A stretch of 64,000 nt of DNA from Burkholderia sp. USMB20 (GCF_000949135.2 NZ_JTAN02000003.1:620001-684000); one strand, 5' to 3'. Positions 37,154 to 45,799 are shown, counted from the first letter of the stretch. The notes: generated by a model from the letters alone, not told the origin. A program made the numbers and translations.

Positions 37154-38200
37154 ATGACCGGTTCAGACTCACCTTCCGCCCGGCCCGGGCAGGCGCTGCC
37201 GTCGCCGAGCGCGACGGTGCCGATTTCGCTCGTCAACGGCTTTCTGGCGAGCGCGGGCGCGCAGCGCGACGTGGTCGAGCGTTACCTGCGCGGGGCCGGC
37301 ATCCCGCTCGAGCTGCTCGGCGAGCCGCACGCGCGCGTGACGGAAGAGCAGTTCTCGACGCTGTACCGCACGCTCGCGATCGACCTCGACGACGAGATGC
37401 CCGGCATCTTCTCGCGCCCGCTGCGCGGCGGCACGCTGAAGTACCTGTGCCTGAGCCTGCTCGATGCGCGCAACCTCGAAACGGCGCTGCACCGTTTCGG
37501 CCAGTTCTTCCATATCCTGCTCGACGACTTCTTCGTCGAATCGAAGCGCGACGGCCTCGTCGCGCAGGTGCTGCTGCGGCCGAACCCGGCCGTCGGCCCG
37601 ATCGGCGCGCTCGGCCAGGAGCTGATGCTCAAGCTCGTGCACGGCGTGTGTTCCTGGCTGATCGGGCAGAAGATCCCGCTGCTGCAGATCGAGTTCGCGT
37701 GCCCGCGGCCGCGCCATGCGGTCGAGCACCTGTACTTCTTCACCGGCTCCGTGCAGTTCGACTGCGAACGCACGCTGATGCGCTTCAGCGCCGACTACCT
37801 CGACGCGCCGATCCGGCAGAGCAAGCGCAACCTGCGCAAGTTCCTCGCGCGCGCGCCCGGCGACTGGATCTTCGAATCGTTCAGCGAACAGCTCGTGTGC
37901 CATCGCGTGCGGCAATACCTGTCGGCGGCGCTGCCCGACCTGCCGGTGATCGAGCAGGCAGCCGAGCATCTGCATTGCTCGGTGCGCACGCTGAGCCGCC
38001 ACCTGGCCTCGGAAGGCACGACGTTCCAGGCGCTCAAGGACGAACTGCGGCGCGACATCGCGATCCAGCGGCTCACCGACACGCTCGACACGATCGCGGC
38101 GATCGGCGCCGATATCGGTTTCGACGATCCGAGCGCGTTCCATCGCGCGTTCCGCCACTGGACGGGGAGTACGCCGGGGACTTACCGGCGGCGCGCGTAG
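37154..38200 (+). CDS. AraC-family transcriptional regulator, possibly with KAP-repeat tail
   Basis: A 348-residue regulator from ATG 37154 (GGGGA ribosome site, TACAAT -10-like hexamer at 37121-37126). The N-terminal ligand domain spans about 20-225 and the C-terminal double helix-turn-helix has EQAAEHLHCSVRTLSRHLAS and GADIGFDDPSAFHRAFRHW. An in-frame ATG at 36914, overlapping the synthetase stop (TGATG), would add 80 residues made largely of KAE/KAP repeats, resembling histone-like tails such as that of AlgP. The shorter form is the safer call. It may control the synthetase gene or an unlinked target. Confidence 0.85.
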   Translation: MTGSDSPSARPGQALPSPSATVPISLVNGFLASAGAQRDVVERYLRGAGIPLELLGEPHARVTEEQFSTLYRTLAIDLDDEMPGIFSRPLRGGTLKYLCLSLLDARNLETALHRFGQFFHILLDDFFVESKRDGLVAQVLLRPNPAVGPIGALGQELMLKLVHGVCSWLIGQKIPLLQIEFACPRPRHAVEHLYFFTGSVQFDCERTLMRFSADYLDAPIRQSKRNLRKFLARAPGDWIFESFSEQLVCHRVRQYLSAALPDLPVIEQAAEHLHCSVRTLSRHLASEGTTFQALKDELRRDIAIQRLTDTLDTIAAIGADIGFDDPSAFHRAFRHWTGSTPGTYRRRA

Positions 38201-38233
38201 CGCGGGTCGTTCAAACCCGGTTTCGATCCCGCT

Positions 38234-38280
38234 CCCATAACCGGCATCCTTCGTGCGCTCCCATGGACGGCTCCCCGTCG
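38234..38280. repeat. Dispersed intergenic repeat, copy 1
   Basis: This 47-bp stretch, CCCATAACCGGCATCCTTCG onward, matches 60120-60166 at roughly four bases in five and has a weaker relative at 61147-61183. All three are intergenic with the core CCGGC-A/G-TCCTTCG followed by a CCATG-containing arm. It looks like a short Burkholderia repeat family. Confidence 0.6.
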
Positions 38281-38307
38281 TCAGGCGTCGGCGTGCGTGC
38301 GGCCCGG

Positions 38308-39591
38308 TCAGCGGCTCGAACTCGCCGATACGCCGGATTGCCTGCCGACCGAAGCTGTGTGGATGATTGTCGGCAGCCACGCAAACGCGATCGTGACCAG
38401 CGTCACGCCGACGACGAGCATCGGCACCACCATCGGCCACGCGCCCAGTTGATAGCGCGGATCGGTGAAGACCGCTGCCGTCTGCCCCACGCTGAAAGCG
38501 AAGAACATCATGATGAAGCCGGACCACGATACCGCGCGGCCGGCCAGATGAGGCAGGCTGCTGACCGCGCCTGCCTGCCCGCAGGGCTGATGGATGCCGT
38601 GGCCGAGGCAATACACGCCATGCCCGAGGAGCAGCGGCCAGATGCTTCCGGGAAGCAGCGCACACCCCAATGCCTGAATCACCGCGCCGGTGAGGCTCAA
38701 CGTTGCGCCTTGTCGCACCGTTCGCAGCATGCTCTGACGTCGCAGCAACAGGCGGCAGCCATACGTACTCAGCACATAGACGAACGTACCGCTCGCCGGT
38801 ATCCAGCCATATCGCTGGGGCGACAGGCCGAGATGCCGGATGTAGATTGCGGGCGAGAGCAACAGAAAGCAGAACATGCCGGTGTACGTCGAGGCGGCCA
38901 GCAGCGCCCATACCCTGAACGTGGCATTGCCGAATATCTCGCGCACGTCGCGTATCGAGCCGCGGATCGAGCCCCGGATCGAGCCCCGGCCAGAAGCGAC
39001 TCGGGTGAAGCTTTCCTCGAAGCCGTACCAGCACATGACGAGCAGCCCGAACGCATACAGGCTCATCCCCGCGAGCACCCATCGCCATCCGGCCTGCTGC
39101 GTGACATACGCACCGAGAATCGGCGCGAGGAACGCCATCATCCCCATTCCCATGAAACCACGCGCCATCACGTACGGGCCGTCGGCCGCCGAATACCGGT
39201 CGCGCACCGTCGCGCGCGCGCATACCAGGATCGCGGCCATCGCAAAGCCCTGCATCGCGCGAGCGGCGACCAGCATCGCCGCGCTCGACGCGAGCGCAGC
39301 CGCGAGCGCTGCCAGCGTATAGAGCGCAAGGCCGCTCAGCAACACGGGGCGGCGGCCGTACCGGTCGGCAAGACTGCCCATCGGCAATTGCCCGATACCG
39401 AATATCAATGCGAAAACCGTCAGGCTGACGCTGGCGGACCCCAGCGTTGCGGCGATTTCAGGCAGCGCCGGCAGGTAACTGTCGGTCGCCACCGGCTGGG
39501 CCGCCAGCAGAAGCGGCAACATGAGCGCGAAGTTCAGGCGGGCAGGGCGCGTGGTGTCCGGCATGACGGTTTTCGGCACGGTATCAGGCAT
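38308..39591 (-). CDS. MFS drug-resistance-type transporter (Bcr/CflA-like)
   Basis: A 427-residue MFS protein with 12 predicted helices. ATDSYLPALPEIAATLG after the first helix is the Bcr/CflA signature, and GSLADRYGRRPVLLSGL (helix 2-3 loop) is motif A of drug:H+ antiporters. A run of GSIRGSIRGSI-type repeats (about residues 200-215; GAGCCCCGGATC units near 38955-38990) in the central cytoplasmic loop is unusual. ATG 39591 was chosen; ATG 39564 is also possible. It probably exports a toxic small molecule. It is separate from the following operon by a hairpin. Confidence 0.87.
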   Translation of the reverse strand: MPDTVPKTVMPDTTRPARLNFALMLPLLLAAQPVATDSYLPALPEIAATLGSASVSLTVFALIFGIGQLPMGSLADRYGRRPVLLSGLALYTLAALAAALASSAAMLVAARAMQGFAMAAILVCARATVRDRYSAADGPYVMARGFMGMGMMAFLAPILGAYVTQQAGWRWVLAGMSLYAFGLLVMCWYGFEESFTRVASGRGSIRGSIRGSIRDVREIFGNATFRVWALLAASTYTGMFCFLLLSPAIYIRHLGLSPQRYGWIPASGTFVYVLSTYGCRLLLRRQSMLRTVRQGATLSLTGAVIQALGCALLPGSIWPLLLGHGVYCLGHGIHQPCGQAGAVSSLPHLAGRAVSWSGFIMMFFAFSVGQTAAVFTDPRYQLGAWPMVVPMLVVGVTLVTIAFAWLPTIIHTASVGRQSGVSASSSR

Positions 39592-39663
39592 CGGGTGAAG
39601 ACAGCGGCAAAGCAAGTGCGCTCTGCCGGCGAGGGTGCAGCAGCAAGCCGGAACTGCCCGGCG

Positions 39664-39691
39664 GACGGGGCGCCGGACACGACGCCCCGTC
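39664..39691. terminator. Hairpin between two MFS genes
   Basis: GACGGGGCG (39664-39672) and CGCCCCGTC (39683-39691) form a perfect nine-base stem with a 10-nt loop, ten bases after the stop of the MHS transporter gene (minus strand). It probably terminates the operon 45649 to 39701. Confidence 0.5.
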
Positions 39692-39700
39692 GAGCGCCGG

Positions 39701-41128
39701 CTAGCTGCCCAGCGATCCCGGCACGTGTTCGTGCACGACGCGATGGCGCGCCATCGCGGCGACGCGCAGCCGGTCGTATTCTGCCTTGTCGACCGGTCGA
39801 GCGTTCGCTTGCCCCAGGTCGTTCATATGGACACGATGGGTCTCGCGTGCGCTCGCGGCTGCGAGCGACGCAATCACGGTGATGCCGAACGCGATCCCGC
39901 CGACGATCAGCCACACGTGGTGTGCGCCGGGCGGCGCGACTGCGGTGAACAGCGCGGGCAGCATCGCCGTGGCCGCGGTGCCGAGGTTCTGCGCGATCGC
40001 CATCGCCGAGACGCGCGTGCGGGTCGGGAAGAGTTCCGGGTAAAAGCACGGAAATACCGCGTTGTAGCCCTGGTACACGACCCCCCACATGAGCATCGAC
40101 ATCGCGAACGCGAGCGGCACGTTGCGGATGCTGATCGCATACAGGTAGGCGAACGCGAGCAGGCCGGCCGCCAGCGCGCCGACGATGATCGGCGGCCGGC
40201 GTCCGACCTTGTCGGACAGGTTGCCGACGAACGGAATCACGATCATCGCAACGATATTGCCCATCACCGTGATCCAGAGATAGATGTCTTTCTGGAAGCC
40301 GATGCCATACGCCGGCTGGACCGCATAGGCTGCGCCGAAGATCGTGGCGACGACCGGAATCACGTTCATCATCGACATGCAGGCCACGCGCACCATGTCG
40401 GGAAAGTGATGCCGGAAAGCGTCGGCGACGGGCGAGCCGGCTTGCGCCTGGTTGCGTACCGCTTCATCGAAGGCCGGCGATTCGTCGACCTTACGGCGAA
40501 TGATCAAACCCGCGACGATGACCAGCGCACTCAGCAGGAACGGAATGCGCCAGCCCCAGCTGTCGAATTGCGCGGACGGCATGTAGTAGGCGAGCGGCAG
40601 GAACACGGCGGCGGCCAGCACCTGGCCCGCCTGCACGCCCTGCAGCGTGAAGCTGACGAAGTATCCGCGCCGACCGAACGGCGCGTGCTCCAGGATCATC
40701 GAGCTCGCGCCGGTGATCTCGCCGGCCACGGCGAAACCTTGCAGCAGGCGAAGCGTCACCAGCAAGGCCGGCGCGATCAGCCCGGCTTGCTGATAGGTCG
40801 GCAGCAGGCCGACGCCGACGGTCGAGATGCCCATCAGGAACATGCAGAACAGCAGGACGGTTTTGCGTCCGCGCGTGTCGCCGAGATGGCCCAGCACGAA
40901 CGCGCCGATCGGGCGCGACACGTAGCCGACACCGTAAGTGGCCAGCGACGCGATGATGGCGGTCGTGGGGCTGCCGTGCGGAAAGAATATCTGCGGGAAG
41001 ATCAGCGCCGATGCCGTGGCGTAGATGAAGAAATCGTAGTATTCGAGCACCGAGCCGATCCAGCCGCTGATGGCGGCTTTTCTCGATTGGTGCCTGCCGC
41101 GAGGCTCGTCTCGCAAGGTCGTGGTCAT
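39701..41128 (-). CDS. MHS-family MFS transporter (shikimate/dicarboxylate:H+ type)
   Basis: A 475-residue metabolite:H+ symporter with 12 helices. GWIGSVLEYYDFFIYATASALIFP at the start, GHLGDTRGRKTVLLFCMFLMG (motif A) and RLLQGFAVAGEITGASSMILEHAP are hallmarks of the ShiA/KgtP/ProP branch. ATG 41128 has GGAGAC upstream; the earlier in-frame start at 41242 is not supported. It is last in the minus-strand operon, 204 nt after aroQ, and likely imports the acid that the operon degrades (shikimate, quinate or a dicarboxylate). Confidence 0.88.
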   Translation of the reverse strand: MTTTLRDEPRGRHQSRKAAISGWIGSVLEYYDFFIYATASALIFPQIFFPHGSPTTAIIASLATYGVGYVSRPIGAFVLGHLGDTRGRKTVLLFCMFLMGISTVGVGLLPTYQQAGLIAPALLVTLRLLQGFAVAGEITGASSMILEHAPFGRRGYFVSFTLQGVQAGQVLAAAVFLPLAYYMPSAQFDSWGWRIPFLLSALVIVAGLIIRRKVDESPAFDEAVRNQAQAGSPVADAFRHHFPDMVRVACMSMMNVIPVVATIFGAAYAVQPAYGIGFQKDIYLWITVMGNIVAMIVIPFVGNLSDKVGRRPPIIVGALAAGLLAFAYLYAISIRNVPLAFAMSMLMWGVVYQGYNAVFPCFYPELFPTRTRVSAMAIAQNLGTAATAMLPALFTAVAPPGAHHVWLIVGGIAFGITVIASLAAASARETHRVHMNDLGQANARPVDKAEYDRLRVAAMARHRVVHEHVPGSLGS

Positions 41129-41332
41129 CGTCGTCTCCAGATATTGATATGTGTGCCGGGCAACGCGGGTGATGCGAGTCGTCACTGCCCGATGTGGCGA
41201 CTCCGTTGTGTGACCTGACCGGGCCCCGTCGATCCCACGCACGGCGAACCAGCGCGGCGCGCCACGCCGTGCACCCGGGAACGGTTGCGCATGGGCGTCG
41301 GTCCCGCATCGGCGGCCGATGCGGGAATCGGC

Positions 41333-41776
41333 CTATGCGTCGCCGAGCGCCGAGACCGCGGCCCTCAGCGCCAGCAGATAGCTCTGGACTCCGAAACCGC
41401 AAATCTGCCCGCTGACGATCTCGGCCAGCACGGAGTGATGCCGGAACGGCTCGCGCGCATGAATGTTGGACATGTGCAGTTCGACGATCGGGCACGTGAG
41501 GATGGCGAGGGCATCGCGAATGCCGTAGCTGTAATGCGTCCATGCCCCGGCGTTGATCAGCACCGCATCCTGGCGTTCCTCGAAAGCGCGATGAATGCGC
41601 TCGCACATCGCGCCTTCGCTGTTCGTCTGGAACGATTCCACCTGTACACCCAGTTCGCTCGCCAGCCCTTGCAGCCGCGCATCGATCTGCGCGAGCGTGA
41701 TCGTCCCGTACTGTGCCGGGTCGCGCTTGCCGAACATGTTGTGATTGATGCCGTGCAGCATCAGGATCTTCTTCAT
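41333..41776 (-). CDS. aroQ: Type II 3-dehydroquinate dehydratase
   Basis: A 147-residue type II dehydroquinase, which interconverts 3-dehydroquinate and 3-dehydroshikimate. Catalytic and binding residues are in place: Arg18, Tyr23 in AQYGTITL, Asn75 in INAGAWTHYS, Glu99 and His101 in VELHMSNIHARE, Arg112 in FRHHS. The N-terminal loop reads HGINHNMFGKRDP rather than the usual NGPNLNLLG, marking a divergent, probably catabolic subgroup. ATG 41776 has GGAG eight bases upstream. It follows aroE by 19 nt. Placement in an operon with a transporter and CoA genes favours a degradative role. Confidence 0.9.
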   Translation of the reverse strand: MKKILMLHGINHNMFGKRDPAQYGTITLAQIDARLQGLASELGVQVESFQTNSEGAMCERIHRAFEERQDAVLINAGAWTHYSYGIRDALAILTCPIVELHMSNIHAREPFRHHSVLAEIVSGQICGFGVQSYLLALRAAVSALGDA

Positions 41777-41795
41777 GCGAATCTCCATCGCGTGT

Positions 41796-42632
41796 TCAAT
41801 CAAAGGGCACGGCCAGCCGATCGATCACCGAGCTGGTCTCGGGGCGTACGCCGCGCCACCATGCAAATGCTTCGGCCGCCTGCTCGACCAGCATGCCGAC
41901 GCCGTCCGCAATGCCGTGTACGCCGGCGTTTTTCGCGAGCCGGAGAAACGGCGTCAGACGCTTGCCGTAGGCAAGTTCGTAGGCCGTGCCGGCCGGACTG
42001 AACACGCTCGGCGGAACCGGCGGCAGGTCGCCGGTCAGGCTCGCCGACGTCGCGTTGACGACCAGGTCGAAACGCCCCATGCGTGCGAGGTCCGCGTAGC
42101 CGCCGGCAACGAGCGGACCGCGTCCGGCGACCTGCGCGACCAATGCGCGCGCCTTGTCGACGTCGCGATTCGCGATGACCAGTTCAGCCGGTCCGGCTTC
42201 GAGGAACGGCAACAGCGCGCCGCGTGCCGCGCCGCCCGCACCGAGCACCAGGACACGCTTGCCGGCCATCGGCAGCCTGAGGTTCGCCTCGATATCGCGA
42301 ACCAGCCCGATGCCGTCGAAGTTGTCGGCCAGGATGCGGCCGCCGTCGAACTTGAGCGCGTTGGCCGCGCCCGCGAGCTGCGCCCGCTCGCTGCGTTCGT
42401 CCGACATCGCGAACGCGTCGAGCTTGAACGGCGCAGTGACGTTGATGCCCTTGCCGCCGCCGTCGAAAAACGCGCGAACCGTGGCAGCGAAAGCGCCTGC
42501 CGGCTCGACGGGCCCCTCGATCGCCGTGTAGCTGAGGTCCTGGCGCGTCTGCTGCGCGAAGAGGCCGTGAATCAACGGGGATTTCGTGTGCCCGATCGGA
42601 TTGCCGATCACCGCGTATTGGTCGGTCATCAT
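41796..42632 (-). CDS. aroE: Shikimate (or quinate) dehydrogenase
   Basis: A 278-residue shikimate dehydrogenase-family protein. GNPIGHTKSPLIH (9-21 from the second Met), catalytic Lys69 in NVTAPFK, Asn90, and Asp105 in NFDG are the usual substrate residues; VLGAGGAARG begins the nucleotide fold and NRDVDKA after it suggests NADP preference. ATG 42632 overlaps the CoA-transferase stop (ATGATGA; the next ATG at 42629 is equally possible). It is not in a biosynthetic aro cluster, and its partners suggest growth on shikimate- or quinate-like acids. Confidence 0.9.
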   Translation of the reverse strand: MMTDQYAVIGNPIGHTKSPLIHGLFAQQTRQDLSYTAIEGPVEPAGAFAATVRAFFDGGGKGINVTAPFKLDAFAMSDERSERAQLAGAANALKFDGGRILADNFDGIGLVRDIEANLRLPMAGKRVLVLGAGGAARGALLPFLEAGPAELVIANRDVDKARALVAQVAGRGPLVAGGYADLARMGRFDLVVNATSASLTGDLPPVPPSVFSPAGTAYELAYGKRLTPFLRLAKNAGVHGIADGVGMLVEQAAEAFAWWRGVRPETSSVIDRLAVPFD

Positions 42633-43849
42633 TGGCTCGCTTTTGAATAGAGGACGCCGTCGGCCTGCATCGCGTCGATTTCGGCCGGATCGAACCCGAG
42701 GGCGCGCGCGACTTCCGCGTTGTGCTGCCCGAGATCGGGCGCGACGTCGCGTATCGTCGTATCGCAATCGGAAAACCGGAACGGCAGGTTGGGCAGGCGC
42801 AGCGTCCCGTAGCGCGGATGCTGTTGCTCGACGACCATGCCTCGCGCCTGGATCTGCGGATCGTTCAATACCTCGTCGATGCGCTGCACCTTCGCGCACG
42901 GAACGTCGATGCCGTCCAGCAGTTCCAGTACCGACGCGACGGAACGCGCGGCCACCCACGGCTCGACCACCGACAGAATTTCCGCGCGGTGCGCGTTGCG
43001 CCCGGTGCTGTCGTGAAACCGCGTGTCGGCGCCGAACTCCGCCGGGCCGCCGTGCGTCGCGATCAGCTCGGCGAAGCGTTTCCACGCGTCGTCGACTTGC
43101 GCGGCGATCACGAGATCGCCGTCCGCGGCGCGGAATACGCCGTAGAGCGTCGAGGTCGGCATGTCGTGCCCGGTCTGCTCGGGCAGCACGCCCTGCAGCG
43201 TGTAGCACTGCACCGCGTATTCGTGCATCGATACCAGCGTGTCGTACAGCGCCATGTCGATGTGCTGCCCGCGGCCGCTCTTCACGCGCCCGAGCAGCGC
43301 GGCGTTGATGGCCGCGACCGCATGAATGCCGGTATACATGTCGCCGAGCGAGATGCGCAGCAGCGGCGGCCGCTCGCCGGGCGTGCCGACCATCTGCATG
43401 ATGCCGCTCTTGGCTTCCGCGATCAGCCCGAAGCCCGCGCGATGCGCGTCCGGACCGGTGTGCCCGTACGCCGAAATCGAACAGTAGACGAGGCCCGGAT
43501 TGCGCGCGGACAGTTCGGCATAGCCGAGCCCGAGCTTGTCCAGCGCGCCCGGCCGATAGTTCTCGATGAACACGTCGGCCGAGTCGCACAGCCGCTGCAT
43601 GAACGCCTTGCCGCGCGCGTCCTTCATGTTGACGCTCACGCCGCGCTTGCCCATGTTGAGCTGCAGGAAGTAGCCGCTTTGCTGGTCGTCGAGCACGGTC
43701 GCGTGCTGGCGTCCGGCGTCCCCCGAGCCGGGGCGCTCGACCTTGATGACTTCGGCGCCGAGCGCCGCGAGACAGCGCCCGACATACGGACCGGCAAGGA
43801 AGTGGCTGTAGTCGACGACGCGAATGCCTTCGAGTGGGCGAGCCTGCAT
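42629..43849 (-). CDS. Class III (CaiB/BaiF) CoA-transferase
   Basis: A 406-residue family III CoA-transferase. SHFLAGPYVGRCLAALGAEVIKVERP (15-40), NMGKRGVSVN (66-75), IENYRPG and the catalytic Asp170 in ISLGDMYTGIHA define the family. It moves CoA from a donor acyl-CoA to a carboxylate, forming a mixed anhydride at the Asp. With the MaoC hydratase upstream it resembles the first steps of itaconate or mesaconate degradation, but the expected lyase is absent here. Start and stop both overlap neighbours, so the operon is tightly coupled. Confidence 0.88.
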   Translation of the reverse strand: MQARPLEGIRVVDYSHFLAGPYVGRCLAALGAEVIKVERPGSGDAGRQHATVLDDQQSGYFLQLNMGKRGVSVNMKDARGKAFMQRLCDSADVFIENYRPGALDKLGLGYAELSARNPGLVYCSISAYGHTGPDAHRAGFGLIAEAKSGIMQMVGTPGERPPLLRISLGDMYTGIHAVAAINAALLGRVKSGRGQHIDMALYDTLVSMHEYAVQCYTLQGVLPEQTGHDMPTSTLYGVFRAADGDLVIAAQVDDAWKRFAELIATHGGPAEFGADTRFHDSTGRNAHRAEILSVVEPWVAARSVASVLELLDGIDVPCAKVQRIDEVLNDPQIQARGMVVEQQHPRYGTLRLPNLPFRFSDCDTTIRDVAPDLGQHNAEVARALGFDPAEIDAMQADGVLYSKASQ

Positions 43850-44307
43850 CACAGTGCCTCCGGGCGGCGCGGCACCATCAGGCGATGCTCGCCGCGTTGA
43901 ACGACCTGACCGTCCTGATTGATCAGCTCCGACGGCAGCACGACGATGCCCCAGTCCGGGCGACTCTTGCTCGCCCGCATCGAGCCGACGCGGAACGTCA
44001 CGTGCAGCACGTCGCCGACCTTGATCGGCAGCAGGAAATCCCAGCTCCAGCCGAGCGACATGCCCGGCAGAAAGCGATAGTCGCTCTGCGTCTTCAGGCC
44101 GTCGGCGATGGACAGGCCGAACAGCCCGTGCGCGACGAGGCACCCGAAATGGCTCGCGTTCGCGTATTCCTCGTCCACGTGGACGGGCGTATGGTCGCCG
44201 GTGAGGTCGGCGTACGCGAGAATGCGCTCCTTGGTCACGGTGTAGCTCGGGCTCGTGCACGTGTCGCCCTCGCGGGCGTCGTCCCAGTATTTTTCGACGA
44301 TCGTCAT
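43849..44307 (-). CDS. MaoC-family enoyl-CoA hydratase
   Basis: A 152-residue hot-dog-fold hydratase. The catalytic Asp38 and His43 lie in YADLTGDHTPVHVDEEYA, followed by FGCLVAHGLFGLSIADGL. It would hydrate an unsaturated acyl-CoA made by the CoA-transferase next to it. ATG 44307 is spaced well from GGAGG; ATG 44313 is too close to it. The stop overlaps the CoA-transferase start by one base (TGATG). Confidence 0.87.
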   Translation of the reverse strand: MTIVEKYWDDAREGDTCTSPSYTVTKERILAYADLTGDHTPVHVDEEYANASHFGCLVAHGLFGLSIADGLKTQSDYRFLPGMSLGWSWDFLLPIKVGDVLHVTFRVGSMRASKSRPDWGIVVLPSELINQDGQVVQRGEHRLMVPRRPEAL

Positions 44308-44309
44308 GG

Positions 44310-44702
44310 TCATGCCTCCGCGCGCGGGTTGATCGCCAGCGCCTGCGCAACGCAGGAAGCCGGCCTGGCCTGGATCAGCTCGACGGCGAGCCCGTCGGGC
44401 AGGCGAAGCCAGTTGCGCCCTTGCGGCATCTCCGTCACGCCGAAGCGTTGCGCCGCGGCCAGCGCGGCCTCCAGGTCTTCGCACATCACGCCGAGATGCG
44501 CGAGCCGGCCTTCCGGGCCATCGTGTTCCGGCGCGTGGATGAACTGCAGGCCGCCGAGCGTCCAGTACTGCCGCGGCGCGTCGAGCGTGCCGTCCACTTC
44601 GCGCAGGGTCATGCCGAGCACGTCCTCGAAGAAGCGGATGTGCCAGCGGATGTCCTTGACCCAGATCGCGACGTGTTCGAGATAGGCTTTCGTGGCATTC
44701 AT
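44310..44702 (-). CDS. VOC (glyoxalase/dioxygenase-fold) protein
   Basis: A 130-residue vicinal-oxygen-chelate protein: LEHVAIWVKDIRWHIRFFEDVLGM at 8-31 and AHLGVMCEDLEAALAAAQRFG near 70-90 are the paired beta-alpha-beta units, and RLPDGLAVELIQ near 105 supplies a late metal-ligand Glu. Possible metal ligands are His10, His69 and Glu113. Members include lactoylglutathione lyase, methylmalonyl-CoA epimerase and extradiol-like enzymes; which applies is unknown. It overlaps the upstream reductase stop by four bases (44699-44702). Confidence 0.82.
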   Translation of the reverse strand: MNATKAYLEHVAIWVKDIRWHIRFFEDVLGMTLREVDGTLDAPRQYWTLGGLQFIHAPEHDGPEGRLAHLGVMCEDLEAALAAAQRFGVTEMPQGRNWLRLPDGLAVELIQARPASCVAQALAINPRAEA

Positions 44703-45649
44703 GCGGCGGCCTCCTGCCGTTGGCGGTCGGCCATCGCGCGTTCCAGCCCCTTGATGCAGGCGACGAGCGTTGCATTGACCGGGGTCGGCACGCCGTAGCG
44801 TTGCCCCCAGCGCACGACCGAACCGTTGATGAAGTCGATTTCGGTGATCGAGCCCTTCTCCAGGCTTTGCAGCATCGACGTCTTGAAGGACGCCGGCAGC
44901 CCCTCGGCGGCGAGCGTCCAGGCCTGCTCGGGATCGGTCATCGACAGCTTGACGCCGGCCGCCTGCGCCGCCGCGATCGCCTCGGCCACGGCCGCGAGCG
45001 ACGTCGCCTTCAGCAGCGGTTCATCGTAAAGCTGCCCGTAGGTGAGGCCGGTCAGGCCGGTCAGCGCACCCGTCGCGACGTTCACCAGCAGCTTGTCCCA
45101 CATCGTGCCGACGATGTTGTCGCTGATCGTCGTGGCGAGGCCGGCGGCATCGAACGCGGCGGCGATCGCCTGCACGCGCGGCGTGATGCGGCCGTCGAGT
45201 TCGCCGATATAGGTGTATTTGCCGATCACGCCGGATTCGATATGGCCCGCGCCGCGCAGCACGCCACCGACGTAAGTCTTGCCCGCGAGGACGCGCTCGC
45301 GGCCGACGACGTCGATCAGGATGTCCTCGTGTCCGAGGCCGTTCTGCAGCGACAGCACGGTGGTATCCGGCCCCACCAGCGATTGGGCGCCGCGGATGGC
45401 CGCGTCGGTGTGGAACGACTTGACCAGCACCACCACCAGGTCGGCCACGCCGACTTCGGCAGCCTGGGTCGTCGCGTGGACGCGCACGTGGCGGGTGCCG
45501 GCCGCGTCGTCGACGCGCAGGCCGTCACGGCGCATCGCATCGACGTGTGCCGGCGAGCGGTCGATCAGCCAGGTCTCGTGGCCGCCTTGGGTGAGGGTGG
45601 CGCCGATCGCGCAGCCGAGTGCGCCGGCGCCCAGAATTGCTATTTTCAA
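44699..45649 (-). CDS. 2-dehydropantoate 2-reductase-family oxidoreductase (PanE/ApbA)
   Basis: A 316-residue NADP-dependent 2-hydroxyacid-type reductase. The first codons encode the Rossmann motif KIAILGAGALGCAIG; AGKTYVGG holds the probable catalytic Lys, and GTMWDKLLVNVATGALTGL is the second family block. The start is a TTG at 45649 with AGGAG upstream; the open frame further upstream (to 45727) gives no family match. It heads the minus-strand operon and probably reduces a 2-keto acid in the same pathway. It faces a LysR gene across a 150-nt control region. Confidence 0.85.
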   Translation of the reverse strand: MKIAILGAGALGCAIGATLTQGGHETWLIDRSPAHVDAMRRDGLRVDDAAGTRHVRVHATTQAAEVGVADLVVVLVKSFHTDAAIRGAQSLVGPDTTVLSLQNGLGHEDILIDVVGRERVLAGKTYVGGVLRGAGHIESGVIGKYTYIGELDGRITPRVQAIAAAFDAAGLATTISDNIVGTMWDKLLVNVATGALTGLTGLTYGQLYDEPLLKATSLAAVAEAIAAAQAAGVKLSMTDPEQAWTLAAEGLPASFKTSMLQSLEKGSITEIDFINGSVVRWGQRYGVPTPVNATLVACIKGLERAMADRQRQEAAA

Positions 45650-45765
45650 TGGCTTCTCCTTTGTCGACCAGAGTTGGCGCTTTGGCGCCTTACTCTGGTC
45701 CCATGCAAAGCTGACGTATGGCATCACGATAGGAGTCGCCGCTCATGCCGACAATGCAATGGATA

Positions 45766-45779
45766 CAATGTCGTCATTG
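45766..45779. promoter_or_regulatory. Palindrome CAATG-TCGT-CATTG, candidate LysR operator
   Basis: Perfect five-base arms with a four-base centre lie 20 nt upstream of the LysR ATG within the divergent control region; a direct copy of ACAATG occurs at 45751-45756. It is a likely binding site for the LysR regulator, for autoregulation and for activating the operon that starts at 45649. Confidence 0.45.
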
Positions 45780-45799
45780 CCCTGGACAATAACGCCACG

